NCBI GenBank assembly: GCA_945874455.1
Contig: CAMCHO010000001.1
Span: 28,918 to 92,917, forward strand
Direction of reading: 5' to 3'
Origin: Opitutus sp. GAS368
Lineage (GTDB): Bacteria > Verrucomicrobiota > Verrucomicrobiia > Opitutales > Opitutaceae
Length of the DNA stretch: 64,000 nt
Below the pieces are notes generated by a model that saw only the letters and a list, made by a program, of their open reading frames with translations, was not told the origin of the DNA and did no database searches. The translations under genes were made by a program, and so were the position numbers. Positions within the stretch are counted from its first letter, which is position 1, and each line of letters starts with the position of its first letter. Shown here piece by piece: positions 55,136 through 64,000 of the stretch.

Positions 55136-57571
55136 ATGAGTCGGCCCTCGCCACTATCTTTAAGAACCGTCGCCGCGCTCGTCACGTTGGCCACCGCTGC
55201 CGCCGTCGTCTCCTGCACGGTCGCACCGACCGTGACCATTGCCACGGGCAAACAGATCTACGGACAAAAATGCGCCGACTGTCATGGCGCACGCGGCGAG
55301 GGCGTGGACAACAAATACAAGGAGGCGCTCGTCGGCGACTGGTCGCTGCCCCGCCTCGCCCGTTACATCGAGAAAAACATGCCCGACGATCATCCGGGCA
55401 CGCTCGCGCCCCGTGAGTCCGAGGCCGTCGCCGCCTACGTTTTCGAGTCCTTTTACTCACCCGCCGCGCAAGCCCGATTGCACCCGGCGCGCATCGAGCT
55501 CGCCCATCTCACAAACGCCCAATACGCCGCGACGATCGCTGATCTTATCCGCGCGGTCGGCCCGCCCACCGCCGCGGAGCCCGTGTCCTCCGACGCACCG
55601 CCCGGCCTCACCGCTGCATATTTTTCGGTCGCTCAACGCGGTCGTTTCGACGCCGCGAAAATCGCGCACCGCGGCACCGACGCCGGCGTCGATTTCGTCT
55701 TCCCCGAAAACGGCGAACTCCGCGCGCGCCTCACGCTCCCGCCCCTCGACCGTCCCGCCACGCCCAACTCGCGAGAGCCCGCCGGTTTCTCCGCACAGTG
55801 GCGCGGCACCGTCATCGCCGAAGAGACCGGTGATCACGAGTTCGTCATCCGCACACCCAACAGCATCCGCGTCTGGATCAACGCCGAACCCGATTTGCGC
55901 TCAGGCGTCGAGCCCACGATCGACGTCAACGTCTCCACGCCAAAGAACCCCGACCACCGCGTCACACTCCGCCTCCTCGGCGGCCGCGCCTACCCCATCG
56001 CGATCGACTGGTGGGCCTTGCCCGAAAAAACCGGTTCGCCCGCTGTACCCGCTATCTCGCTCCGCTGGAAACCGCCGCACGGCAGCGAGCGCCCGATCCC
56101 CGCGCGCAATCTTTCGCCTCGGACAGCCTCACCCACTTTTGTCGCCGCCACGCGCTTCCCCGCCGACGACAGTAGCCAAGGCTACGAACGCAGCAGTTCC
56201 GTTTCTAAAGCTTGGGACGAAGCGACGACCAACGCCGCCTTCGAAGTCGCGACCCACGTCGTCAAACACCTCGATCGCCTCGCCGGCACGCGCCCCAACG
56301 ATCCGGCGCGCACCCAAAAACTTGCAGCCTTCGCGGAAAAATTCGTCGGCGCCGCGTTTCGCCGCCCGCTCACTCCGGAGGAGACGCAACGTAGTGTGAC
56401 CACGCTCATGCACACGGCGCCCGACGTGGAAACCGGCGTGCGCCGCGTCGTCCTCCTCGCGCTGAAATCGCCACACTTTCTCTACACGGAGGTGCCCGCG
56501 CACGACTCCGAGACCACTCGCACCGCCACCCGCCTCGCCTTTTCCCTCTGGGATTCCGCGCCCGACGCCGAGCTCGCCCGTGCGGCCAAGGAAGGTCGGC
56601 TCCGCAGGCGAGAGGAAGTCTCCGCCCAGGCCGCACGTCTCCTCACCGATCAGCGGGCGCGCGCCAAGGTGCGCGAGTTTTTCCAACACTGGCTCCAACT
56701 CCGCTACCTCGAGGACCTCGGCAAGGACACGAAACTCTTCCCTGATTTCACGCCCGACATCATCGACGACTTGCGTGCGTCACTCGGCGCGTTTGTTGAC
56801 GACGTCGTGTGGAGCGAGCGCTCCGATTTTCGCGAACTGCTGCGCGCCGATTATCTTTTCGCCAACGATCGCCTCGCCACATTCTACGGCCTGCCCTCAC
56901 CGGCCGGCTTGGCGACATCCGCCGAATTCGCACGCGTCACCGCGCCCGCCGGCCAACGTTCCGGCGTGCTCACGCACCCGTATTTGCTCGCCGCACTTTC
57001 CTACAAGGCCACCAGCTCGCCCATCCATCGCGGCGTGTTTCTCACGCGCAGTATCGTTGGCCGCGCCCTGAAACCACCGCCCCAGGCGCAGGCTTTTGAC
57101 GAGACCTCGTTCGACCACGGCCTGACGATGCGGGAGAAAGTTACCAAACTCACGCGCTCCGAAAACTGCCAGGGCTGCCACGCGGTGATTAACCCCCTCG
57201 GCTTCAGCTTGGAACACTTTGACGCCGTCGGCCGCTACCGCACCGACGACGCCGGGCGCCCCATCGACGCTGCGAGCGACTACGGCGACGAGGACCACGG
57301 CACCGTCCGCCTTTCCGGCCCGCGCGACGTCGCGGAATTCGCCATCACGAGCGAGCGAGCAAACCACGCCTTCATCGAGCAGCTCTTCCAGCACCTCGTG
57401 AAGCAATCTCCCCGCGCCTACGGGACCGACACCGTCGCCCAGCTGCGCGATTCTTTCATCGCTTCCGGTTACAATTTGCGGACGCTGATCGCCGACATCG
57501 CCACTCTGGCGGCGCTCCACGGCACCGCGCCCACGACGCTCGCCGCTACCTCAACCCGCCACTCGCCATGA
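55136..57571 (+). CDS. Lipoprotein with cytochrome c, PA14-like and DUF1592/1588/1585 domains
   Basis: 811 residues. A lipoprotein signal ends with lipobox VVSC (Cys27), and a cytochrome c motif CADCH is at 46-50. A PA14-like carbohydrate-binding domain follows (about 155-310; [26 protein letters not shown], then [10 protein letters not shown]). The DUF1592, DUF1588 and DUF1585 domains occupy the rest, with a second cysteine pair CQGCH in the last ([21 protein letters not shown]). Compared with the first protein of this type (42886-46251), it has PA14 instead of DUF1587 and no glycine-rich insert. It overlaps the following DUF1552 gene by four bases (ATGA), so the two are translated together. 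Confidence 0.9.
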   Translation: MSRPSPLSLRTVAALVTLATAAAVVSCTVAPTVTIATGKQIYGQKCADCHGARGEGVDNKYKEALVGDWSLPRLARYIEKNMPDDHPGTLAPRESEAVAAYVFESFYSPAAQARLHPARIELAHLTNAQYAATIADLIRAVGPPTAAEPVSSDAPPGLTAAYFSVAQRGRFDAAKIAHRGTDAGVDFVFPENGELRARLTLPPLDRPATPNSREPAGFSAQWRGTVIAEETGDHEFVIRTPNSIRVWINAEPDLRSGVEPTIDVNVSTPKNPDHRVTLRLLGGRAYPIAIDWWALPEKTGSPAVPAISLRWKPPHGSERPIPARNLSPRTASPTFVAATRFPADDSSQGYERSSSVSKAWDEATTNAAFEVATHVVKHLDRLAGTRPNDPARTQKLAAFAEKFVGAAFRRPLTPEETQRSVTTLMHTAPDVETGVRRVVLLALKSPHFLYTEVPAHDSETTRTATRLAFSLWDSAPDAELARAAKEGRLRRREEVSAQAARLLTDQRARAKVREFFQHWLQLRYLEDLGKDTKLFPDFTPDIIDDLRASLGAFVDDVVWSERSDFRELLRADYLFANDRLATFYGLPSPAGLATSAEFARVTAPAGQRSGVLTHPYLLAALSYKATSSPIHRGVFLTRSIVGRALKPPPQAQAFDETSFDHGLTMREKVTKLTRSENCQGCHAVINPLGFSLEHFDAVGRYRTDDAGRPIDAASDYGDEDHGTVRLSGPRDVAEFAITSERANHAFIEQLFQHLVKQSPRAYGTDTVAQLRDSFIASGYNLRTLIADIATLAALHGTAPTTLAATSTRHSP

Positions 57572-58881
57572 CCCCACTCCTCCGCCGCGAATTCCTCCGC
57601 CAAGCCGGCCTTTCCGCCGCCGTGCTGCCGTTCATCTCCGGCCTCCCCAGCCTCGCGCTCGCCGCCCCGGCCCGCCCGCGGCAGCGACTCATCGTCGTCT
57701 TCTCTCCCAATGGCACCATCCCGCCGGCGTTCTGGCCCGACCAAGTCGGCCGCGACTTTCAGTTGAAGGAAATCCTCAGCCCGCTCGCGCCCTACCGCGA
57801 CCGAATGCTGACCCTGCACGGTCTCTCCAACAAAGTCCGCGGCGATGGCGACGGCCACATGCGCGGCATGAGCTGCCTGCTCACCGGCATTGAACTGCTC
57901 CCGGGCAATATCATGGGCGGTTCCGGCGTGCCCGCCGGCTGGGCCAGCGGCATCTCAATCGACCAGGAGATTAAAAATCATTTCCAGAGCCGCGATCTCA
58001 CGCGCACCCGCTTTGGCTCCCTCGAATTCGGCGTCGGCGTGCAGGACCGTGCCGATCCCTGGACGCGCATGTCCTACGCCGGCAGCGGCCAGCCCGTCGC
58101 GCCCATCTCCGATCCGTATCAGATGCACGAAAAACTCTACGGCCAGATGAAGGACCGCGAGAGCCTGCGCAGCGTGCTCGATCCGTTGAAGGCCGATCTC
58201 GCCAAAGTCCGCTCCCTCATCAGCACCGAGGATCGCCGCACGCTCGAACAACACGAAGCCCTCGTCCGCCAGCTCGAACGCGAAATCACCCAAAGCGGCA
58301 GTCAAACCCTCCGCGTGACCGCACCCGACCTCGAACGCGGCGTCGCCGACCAAAATGACAACGTCCCGCGTCTCTCGCGCATGCAGATCGATCTGCTCGT
58401 AAATTCCTTCGTCAACGACATGGCCCGCGTCGCCACTCTCCAATACACCAAGTCGGTCGGCGGCGCGCGCATGAACTGGCTCGACATCACCGACGGTCAC
58501 CACGGCCTCTCGCACGAGCCCGATACCGACGAAGCCGCGCAGAAAAAACTCATCAAGATCAACACCTGGTTCGCCGGCGAAGTGCGTTATCTCGCCGACA
58601 AACTCGCCGCCACGCCCGAGCCCGGGGCCGACGGCTCCATGCTCGATCATACGCTGATCGTCTGGACCAACGAACTCGGCAAAGGCAACAGCCACACGCT
58701 CGACAACATCCCGTTCGTGCTCCTCGGCGGTGGCTTCGGTTTCGAGATGGGCCGCGCGCTGAAGTTCGACAAGGTCCCACACAACCGCCTCCACCTCGCC
58801 CTCGCCCACGGCGCCGGCCATCGCCTCGAGTCGTTCGGGAAAACCGAACTCTGCAGCGGTGGACCACTCCCCCTCACCTGA
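57568..58881 (+). CDS. DUF1552 protein with Tat signal (second)
   Basis: 437 residues. The N-terminus [20 protein letters not shown] carries a twin-arginine signal. DUF1552 blocks are [20 protein letters not shown] near the start, [21 protein letters not shown], and [20 protein letters not shown] in the middle. Its start codon overlaps the previous stop (ATGA), the tightest coupling in the window, which supports a stoichiometric complex of DUF1592-type and DUF1552-type proteins. Function otherwise unknown. Confidence 0.9.
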   Translation: MTPLLRREFLRQAGLSAAVLPFISGLPSLALAAPARPRQRLIVVFSPNGTIPPAFWPDQVGRDFQLKEILSPLAPYRDRMLTLHGLSNKVRGDGDGHMRGMSCLLTGIELLPGNIMGGSGVPAGWASGISIDQEIKNHFQSRDLTRTRFGSLEFGVGVQDRADPWTRMSYAGSGQPVAPISDPYQMHEKLYGQMKDRESLRSVLDPLKADLAKVRSLISTEDRRTLEQHEALVRQLEREITQSGSQTLRVTAPDLERGVADQNDNVPRLSRMQIDLLVNSFVNDMARVATLQYTKSVGGARMNWLDITDGHHGLSHEPDTDEAAQKKLIKINTWFAGEVRYLADKLAATPEPGADGSMLDHTLIVWTNELGKGNSHTLDNIPFVLLGGGFGFEMGRALKFDKVPHNRLHLALAHGAGHRLESFGKTELCSGGPLPLT

Positions 58882-58938
58882 TCGTCAACGGACCGCCGCG
58901 CCCCGTCGCCGCGCCCATCCCCACGCTATCCCCCACCC

Positions 58939-60267
58939 ATGCCAACCCCAAGCTCACCCCCCACCCGCCGGGCGTTCCTGAAAAAATCCTTCACCGCCAC
59001 CGGGGCCGCGCTCTTCCCGCTCATCGTTCCCGCGCACGTCCTCGGTCGCGGCGGCGGCGTGGCCCCGAGCAACCGCATCACCCTCGGCGGTATCGGCATC
59101 GGCCCGCGCGGCAAAATGGTCCTCGCCACCATGCTGCCCGCGCCGGATATGCGCTTCATCGCCACCTGCGACATCCAGTCCCGCATGCGCGATTCCGTCA
59201 AAGCGTCCATCGACGAGCGATACGGTGACAAAGCGTGCACCACGTATCGGGATTTCCGTGACCTCCTCGCCCGCCCCGATCTCGACGCCGTCCTCATCTC
59301 CACCGGCGACCGTTGGCACGCCCTCGCCTCCATTTTAGCCGCCAAAGCGGGCAAAGACGTTTACTCCGAAAAACCCTGCGGCCTCACCATCGGCCAATGT
59401 CAGTCCCTCGCCGATACCATCCACCGCACCGGTCGCGTTTTTCAGGCGGGCACGCAGCGCCGCAACGTCCCCAACTTCCAGTTCGCCGCCCATCTCGCCC
59501 GCTCCGGAAAACTCGGCCGCCTCCACACGCTCCACGCCTCCATTTACAAACTCGGCCAAAACTACGACTGGCTCCCCGCCGAACCCGAGCCACCGCGCGA
59601 CGAAATCGATTGGGATCTCTGGCTCGGCCCGTCACCGTGGCGGCCCTACAATAAGTCCTACGTCGTCGACCGCCGCTGGCGCGGTTACTACGACTTCGAT
59701 TCCGGGGCCAAACTCCTCGACTGGGGCGCCCACACCGTCGACCTCTGCCAATGGGCCAATCGCGCCGACGACACCACGCCCGTCACCTACGAACCCGACG
59801 GAGAAACCGTGCACGCTCGCTACGCCAACGGCGTGAAACTCGTCATGCGCCCCACCGGTTGGATCGGCCAACCCGCCGGCCTCAACAAAGCCGGCAACTA
59901 CGCCGTCGGCTCCACCGGCACCTGCCCCGTCCGCTTCGAAGGCGACGAAGGCTGGATCGAAACCGGCGACAACGGCGCGATCGAAGTTTTCCCCGCCTCC
60001 CTCCGCGGCGAACTCCGCGCCTTCAAAATGGCCGGCACCGATCCCACCAACCACACGCGCGAATTCCTCGACTGCGTAAAATCCCGCGCGCTCCCCGCCG
60101 CCAATTACAACGTCATGCGCCACACCCACGTCGCCTGCCACGCCGCCGCCATCGCTTGGCAGCTCGGCCGAAAAATGACCTTCGATCCCGCCACCGAATC
60201 CTTCACCGGCGACGAGCAAGCCAACCGCATGCGCACCCGCGCCCTCCGCGAACCCTGGCACATCTAA
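58939..60267 (+). CDS. Exported Gfo/Idh/MocA family oxidoreductase
   Basis: 442 residues with a twin-arginine signal (TRRAFLKKSFTATGAALFPL; Arg10-Arg11). The NAD(P)-binding motif GGIGIGPRG is at about 50-58, followed by AACDIQ-like strand IATCDIQ, and the family's EKP motif is at 144-146 (YSEKPCGLTIGQCQSLADT). Family members oxidise or epimerise sugars with a tightly bound NAD(P), and exported ones are known to keep the cofactor bound, as in glucose-fructose oxidoreductase. Its neighbours are a DUF1080 protein and a TIM-barrel isomerase, a set that suggests oxidation of sugar hydroxyls to keto groups before cleavage. ATG at 58939. Confidence 0.9.
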   Translation: MPTPSSPPTRRAFLKKSFTATGAALFPLIVPAHVLGRGGGVAPSNRITLGGIGIGPRGKMVLATMLPAPDMRFIATCDIQSRMRDSVKASIDERYGDKACTTYRDFRDLLARPDLDAVLISTGDRWHALASILAAKAGKDVYSEKPCGLTIGQCQSLADTIHRTGRVFQAGTQRRNVPNFQFAAHLARSGKLGRLHTLHASIYKLGQNYDWLPAEPEPPRDEIDWDLWLGPSPWRPYNKSYVVDRRWRGYYDFDSGAKLLDWGAHTVDLCQWANRADDTTPVTYEPDGETVHARYANGVKLVMRPTGWIGQPAGLNKAGNYAVGSTGTCPVRFEGDEGWIETGDNGAIEVFPASLRGELRAFKMAGTDPTNHTREFLDCVKSRALPAANYNVMRHTHVACHAAAIAWQLGRKMTFDPATESFTGDEQANRMRTRALREPWHI

Positions 60268-60311
60268 CCACCCGCGCCCTCCGCGAACCCTCGCACATCT
60301 AAGTCCTCCCC

Positions 60312-60336
60312 GTAGCCGCGAGCGCCAGCGAGTGGT
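60312..60336 (+). repeat. Short relative of the dispersed repeat core
   Basis: GTAGCCGCGAGCGCCAGCGAGTGGT resembles GTAGCTGCGAGCGTGAGCGAGTGGT at 470-494. Only the core is shared; the flanks differ. Confidence 0.5.
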
Positions 60337-60442
60337 CCGTTCTCGTTGCGCGAAGCGCAGCGACGAAGCCCTCCCTCACCCCAACTCCGCCCACCAGCGC
60401 CCCGCTCCTTTTCACTTCTCCGTCTTTCCATTTCCCGCCCCC

Positions 60443-61897
60443 ATGAGCCTCCGTCTCCCCCTCTCTCCCTCTCTCCGTCTCTCCCTCTTCATCGCCGTCC
60501 TTCTTTCCTTCTTCCTCTGCCTCTCCGTCACAGCCGCCACCCCCGCAGCCGCCAAGCCCCGCGACCTCCTCACCACCGCCGCGACCCTCACGGCCCCGCT
60601 CGCCGAGCGCGCCCGCGCCCTCCAACAGCTCGCCCTCGTCGCCTCCGCCGAAGCCGTCCCTGCTCTCGCCGCCCTCCTCGCCGATGAAAAACTCGGTCAC
60701 TACGCCCGCGATGTCCTCGAGCAAATGGCTCACGTCGACGCTGACACTGCGCTCCTCTCCGCCCTCCCGCGCCTCACCGGCGACGCCCAGCTCGGCGTGA
60801 TCAACTCCCTCGGCCTCCGCCGCAACGTCCGGGCGGTCGACTCCCTGAACGCCCTCGCGTTCTCCGATGACGCACCCACCACCGCACCCGCCCTCCTCGC
60901 CCTCGGCCGCATCGCCACACCCTCCGCCCTCGCCACCCTTCAGCCCGCTCTTACCCGCAAGTCCCCGGCCGTCCGCGCCGCCACCGCCGAAGCCCTCCTC
61001 CTTGCCGCAGACCGTCTCGTCCTCGAAGGCAAGCGCCCCGCCGCCCTCCCGCTCTACCACGCCGTCCGCCGCGCCGACGTCCCCGCCACGCTCCGCCTCA
61101 CTGCCACCCGCGGAGCCATTCTAGCCGACGTCACCCCGGGCCTCCCGTTACTCCTCGAACTCCTCCGCTCGCCCGAGCTCGACGCCCGCGATCTCGCCCT
61201 CCGCACCGTCCGCGACATCCGTGGCCCGAAAATCACCGCCGCCTTTCTCGCCGAAATCAACGCCCTCGCCGCGCCGACCAAAACCCTCGCGCTCGCCGCG
61301 CTCGCCGCCCCCACCACCGAGCCGCCCGTCCCCACCGTCCCTGCCTCACTCTTCAACGGACGCGACCTCGCCCACTGGGACGGCGATCCCACCGTCTGGC
61401 GCGTGCGCGACGGCGTGATCGTCGGCGGTTCCCTCGACGGCAACCCCCGTAACGAGTTCCTCACTACGCTCCGCCCTTACAAGAATTTCGTCCTCCGCCT
61501 CGACTACCGCCTCGTCGGCACCAAGGGCTTCGTCAACGGCGGCGTGCAATTCCGCAGCGTGCGGATCGACCAACCGCCCAACGAAATGTCCGGCTACCAG
61601 GCTGACATCGGCGCCGGCCACTCCGGTTGCCTCTACGACGAATCCCGCCGCAAAAAATTTATGGCCCGCGCCACCGACGAACAGATCAAACGCCTCGAAA
61701 AACCCGGCGAGTGGAACGTCTACGTAGTCCGCTGCGAAGGCCCGAAGATCACGATCACCTTGAACGGCGAAACCACCGTCACCTACACCGAGGAAGACAA
61801 AACCATCGCCCTCGACGGCCTCATCGCCCTCCAAATCCACGGCAACTGTTCCGCCGAAATCTCCTTCCGGAATATCACCCTCGAAGCGCTACCGTAG
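60443..61897 (+). CDS. HEAT-repeat protein fused to a DUF1080 (3-keto-disaccharide hydrolase) domain
   Basis: 484 residues with a Sec signal peptide (about 1-32). The first half (about 38-275) is a series of helical HEAT-like repeats with regularly spaced leucine/alanine helices (for example LPRLTGDAQLGVINSLGLRR and ALLALGRIATPSALATLQPAL). The second half (about 285-484) is DUF1080, named 3-keto-disaccharide hydrolase in Pfam: ASLFNGRDLAHWDGDPTVWR, then FVNGGVQFRSV, YQADIGAGHSGCLYDES and WNVYVVRCEGPKITITLNGE. The enzyme would cleave sugars already oxidised at C3. Fusion of HEAT repeats to this domain is a notable layout, perhaps a protein-binding scaffold. I chose ATG at 60443. Confidence 0.87.
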   Translation: MSLRLPLSPSLRLSLFIAVLLSFFLCLSVTAATPAAAKPRDLLTTAATLTAPLAERARALQQLALVASAEAVPALAALLADEKLGHYARDVLEQMAHVDADTALLSALPRLTGDAQLGVINSLGLRRNVRAVDSLNALAFSDDAPTTAPALLALGRIATPSALATLQPALTRKSPAVRAATAEALLLAADRLVLEGKRPAALPLYHAVRRADVPATLRLTATRGAILADVTPGLPLLLELLRSPELDARDLALRTVRDIRGPKITAAFLAEINALAAPTKTLALAALAAPTTEPPVPTVPASLFNGRDLAHWDGDPTVWRVRDGVIVGGSLDGNPRNEFLTTLRPYKNFVLRLDYRLVGTKGFVNGGVQFRSVRIDQPPNEMSGYQADIGAGHSGCLYDESRRKKFMARATDEQIKRLEKPGEWNVYVVRCEGPKITITLNGETTVTYTEEDKTIALDGLIALQIHGNCSAEISFRNITLEALP

Positions 61898-62122
61898 CCT
61901 GCAACCGGGCGGCGGTTTCCCACCCGCCGAGGCCACGGGTCTTGATTGGGGCTCGGCCAGCCATTCCTTCACCGCAGATGTCGCCTCCCACCGCGTGCCT
62001 GTTTCCAAACGAACCAGCCAAACGAGCCTTGCCCACCCCGCCGCTTCAAGCCGACTTGGCTGCCGAGGTGGCTGCAGGTTTGCGTAAACCAAAATTTCCG
62101 CTCCCACTCCCCACTCCTTCGT

Positions 62123-63052
62123 ATGCACACCCCCACCCTCCCCACGCGCCGCGCCTTCCTCGGAACCGCCGCCACCCTCGCCGCCGCCACGCTCCTGCCC
62201 CGCCACGCGTTTGCCGCCGCCGCCAAACCCAACTCCGTCTTCAACGGCGTGCGCATCGGCGCCATCACTTACAGCTACCGCAGCATGTTTACATCCGCGG
62301 AGGAAACCCTCGGCGGGCTCCTGCAATGCGGACTCAGCGAAGTCGAACTCATGGGCGGCCCCATCCAGCAGTTTGCCGGCATCAGCGTCGCCCCCGCCGG
62401 CGCCAAAAAGAAAGCCGCCCCAGTCCCGCCCACCGAAAAACCCACCGATGCCACGCGCGCCGCCCAGCTCGCGAAGTGCCGCGAGCTCCGCAAACTTTAC
62501 AACGACGCCGGCGTCAATATTCACCTTCACAAAATCGCCTTCGGCTCCACCGACGAGGAAATCGATTTCAACTTCGAGGTCGCCAAGGCCCTCGGCTGCG
62601 TCGGCATCACCACCGAGCGCTCCGACACGATGGCCAAGAAACTCGCGCCCTTCGCCACCAAACACAAAGTCTGGGTCGCCTTCCACAACCACACCGCCAA
62701 TCTGCCGACCATGGGCGCCCTCGACCCGATCCTCGAGCTGAGTCCCTACATCGGCTTCAACCTCGACATCGGCCACTACGTCGCCGGTAGCAAAGGCCTC
62801 TCGCCCATCCCCGTCCTCGAAAAATATCACGACCGAATCGTCAGCCTGCATCTGAAAGACCGCACGGTCGACGGCGGCAATGTTCCCTGGGGCCAAGGCC
62901 AGACGCCCATCAAAGAAGTGCTCCAGCTGATCAGGAAAGAGCGGTGGAAATTTCCGGCCGATATCGAAGTGGAATACAAAATCCCCGAAGGCTCAACCGC
63001 GGTGACTGAAGTCACGAAGTGCGTCCAGTTCTGCAAAGCCGCCCTCGCCTGA
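62123..63052 (+). CDS. Exported TIM-barrel sugar isomerase/epimerase
   Basis: 309 residues with a Tat-like signal (LPTRRAFLGTAATLAAATLL; twin Arg about 9-10). The barrel matches the AP2/IolE/Hyi sugar isomerase family: VRIGAITYSYRSMF at the start, GLSEVELMGGP, VWVAFHNHTANLP and IGFNLDIGHYVAG (Asp/His metal ligands), then VSLHLKDRTVDGG and DIEVEYK near the end. Together with the oxidoreductase and DUF1080 protein it completes a set for handling oxidised sugars outside the cytoplasm. I chose ATG at 62123 where the signal begins. The gene lies 225 bp after the DUF1080 gene. Confidence 0.87.
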   Translation: MHTPTLPTRRAFLGTAATLAAATLLPRHAFAAAAKPNSVFNGVRIGAITYSYRSMFTSAEETLGGLLQCGLSEVELMGGPIQQFAGISVAPAGAKKKAAPVPPTEKPTDATRAAQLAKCRELRKLYNDAGVNIHLHKIAFGSTDEEIDFNFEVAKALGCVGITTERSDTMAKKLAPFATKHKVWVAFHNHTANLPTMGALDPILELSPYIGFNLDIGHYVAGSKGLSPIPVLEKYHDRIVSLHLKDRTVDGGNVPWGQGQTPIKEVLQLIRKERWKFPADIEVEYKIPEGSTAVTEVTKCVQFCKAALA

Positions 63053-63136
63053 GCGGCGGCCCGTTGCGCCCCACCGTCTCAGCCGCAGCCACTCGCTGAG
63101 AGGGAGGGCCGCCGCTCGCCGACCTGCCGCTTCGCG

Positions 63137-63286
63137 ATGAAAAAATGCCTCCTGTCAGCAAGCGCCCGCCCTGCACCCTGGTTGGCAGTGGGTGCAATCG
63201 TGAGTTTAGTTTTGGCGGGAGACAGGCCGCACCCTGGGTGTCGTGAGGCCTTAAGACCTGAATCAGCCGTTTTACATTCACGGTAG
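63137..63286 (+). CDS. Possible small peptide, 49 aa
   Basis: ATG at 63137 to TAG at 63284-63286. It has a basic start (MKK) and one hydrophobic segment (about 14-28, WLAVGAIVSLVLAG), followed by a basic tail. It lies just ahead of a strong terminator, as expected for a short transcript. It could also be a non-coding RNA or chance; no Shine-Dalgarno, no family. Confidence 0.28.
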   Translation: MKKCLLSASARPAPWLAVGAIVSLVLAGDRPHPGCREALRPESAVLHSR

Positions 63287-63308
63287 TTCTCACGTCCGCT
63301 TCTTCACG

Positions 63309-63338
63309 GGCCCCTTGGCGCAAGCCTCGGGGCCTTTT
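63309..63338 (+). terminator. Rho-independent terminator
   Basis: GGCCCC (63309-63314) pairs with GGGGCC (63329-63334), with an inner GGC/GCC stem around a GCAA tetraloop (63317-63326), followed by TTTT. It could end a short transcript that contains the possible peptide at 63137-63286. Confidence 0.8.
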
Positions 63339-63425
63339 GTTGGGCTCCAATGCTTCATCCGCCGTAGTTGAGCGTCGGACACCGACTCCGATCGCCCTAT
63401 CAAGTGATGTTACGGCGTGTTACGG

Positions 63426-63440
63426 TATTCTTTGAATACT
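63426..63440. promoter_or_regulatory. 15-bp palindrome, possible operator
   Basis: GTATTC (63426-63431), TTT, GAATAC (63435-63440). It lies just after two TGTTACGG copies (about 63409 and 63419) in an AT-rich patch. It could be a repressor site, but no dependent gene is evident. Confidence 0.4.
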
Positions 63441-63853
63441 TTAATAACCTCCCTTGATTTCGTCCGCTCAGGGATCCCGAGGTGGGCGTGGCCGATAGCG
63501 GGGACTTGGAGGCCGATTTGCCTGCACTCTTCCTCGCCCTAGCCCAAAATTTCACACCCAGCTTGGTCGATTCCGGTATCGATCATAGCAGCGCCAAAGA
63601 CATCACCCGCCGACCTTCGGCGCGGCTTTTTCCTTAGCTGCTTGTCCTGTTACCTGACCCTTTTTGCATTGCTGGGGAGGCCAAACGGGGTCACGCATTG
63701 ACCCGTGACACCACTGGCTTGAATAATCCCGCAATCGCTGCGCCGACACGGTCGGAACCGCCGCCCATACTGACTGACCCTCGCCGCGATCTAAGTGACG
63801 CGTGTGAAGGGGCCGGAGAGGGTTTTAATCGTTAATATTCGCCTCGCGCGGCT

Positions 63854-64000
63854 TCAGGCCGAGAGCGGCTCGACCTCGGCTTCGAGGCGGCGGCCGAGCG
63901 CGGTGCGGGTTTGCTCCAGATCGTAGGCTTGCTGGAGGTTCAGGCAGAAGCGTTCGCCGGTGCCGAAGAAGCGGCCGAGGCGGAGGGCCGTGTCGGCAGT
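63854..64000 (-). CDS. higA: HigA-type antitoxin, C-terminal part
   Basis: Reading the minus strand from the window edge gives 48 residues, TADTALRLGRFFGTGERFCL and then NLQQAYDLEQTRTALGRRLE, ending at TGA (63854-63856). This matches the C-terminal helix region of HigA-type addiction-module antitoxins, where the usual words are ALRLARFFGTSxxFWLNLQ and YDLE. HigA neutralises the ribosome-dependent RNase HigB and represses the operon through an N-terminal HTH that is beyond the window; higB is expected upstream, outside the window. The Trp usual in the FWLNLQ stretch is Cys here. Partial, truncated by the window edge only. Confidence 0.85.
   Translation of the reverse strand, partial: TADTALRLGRFFGTGERFCLNLQQAYDLEQTRTALGRRLEAEVEPLSA

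Larger units (their letters stand above)
63053..63853. other. Spacer with terminator, palindrome and a possible small ORF
   Basis: Described in the separate entries: a 49-codon frame (63137-63286), a terminator (63309-63338) and a 15-bp palindrome (63426-63440). A hairpin GGGTCA...TGACCC lies around 63688-63706. The rest, including an ORF of about 60 codons ending near 63640, shows no protein-like character. It may be a region of accumulated mobile-element debris. Confidence 0.45.

Noticed and set aside
63466-63640. A short frame with GTG starts (VADSGDLEADLPALFLALAQ)
   Set aside because: No conserved pattern, no supporting signals, and embedded in repeat-like DNA; chance is more likely.

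Overview
The window reads as high-GC chromosomal DNA from a free-living Verrucomicrobia bacterium, most likely of the Opitutaceae. This is inferred from gene families rather than a marker gene: planctomycete-type cytochrome/DUF1592 proteins paired with DUF1552 proteins, DUF1080 hydrolases, secreted TIM-barrel sugar isomerases, a Gfo/Idh/MocA oxidoreductase with a twin-arginine signal, a sulfatase, a sialate O-acetylesterase and large TonB-dependent receptors with N-terminal carboxypeptidase-like domains. Almost every start codon lacks a purine-rich Shine-Dalgarno sequence; many are preceded by a run of C. I see no rRNA, tRNA, CRISPR array or complete insertion sequence.

Layout. 1-2000: the end of a biotin-protein ligase gene, then a repeat-rich stretch with two small membrane-protein genes. 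1991-10510: a gliding-type (GldA/GldF/GldG-like) ABC system, a DUF4340 protein and a large AsmA-like protein; the spacers between these genes carry 7-bp tandem repeats. 10725-16075: a membrane protein, a cytochrome c/DUF6797/beta-propeller protein and a ROK-type sugar kinase homologue. 16369-21030: a MacA/MacB-like efflux operon with two permeases. 21093-27430 (minus strand): an extended adenylate kinase-like protein, a U32 family protein, an MFS transporter and an OxyR-like LysR regulator that lacks the usual redox cysteines, with a small divergent membrane-peptide gene that has its own terminator. 28000-34368: REP-like repeats, three small genes, a carotenoid-desaturase-like flavoenzyme and an unusual acyltransferase/cyclic-nucleotide-binding/methyltransferase fusion.

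34937-63052 is mostly a polysaccharide and sugar-utilisation region: sulfatase, secreted domain protein, hydroxypyruvate isomerase-like protein, PQQ-type propeller, DUF2293 protein, sialate O-acetylesterase, a DUF1592/DUF1552 pair, two tandem TonB receptors, a second DUF1592/DUF1552 pair, then Gfo/Idh/MocA, HEAT-DUF1080 and TIM-barrel proteins. The inferred logic is that receptors import large substrates while exported oxidoreductase, hydrolase and isomerase proteins act on sugars in the periplasm. The window ends in a repeat-containing spacer and the 3' end of a HigA-type antitoxin gene.

The most unusual items are the three-domain fusion at 32320-34368, the heptamer repeats that flank and even enter the ABC-operon genes, two REP-pair elements with nested inverted repeats, and the cysteine-less OxyR-like regulator.
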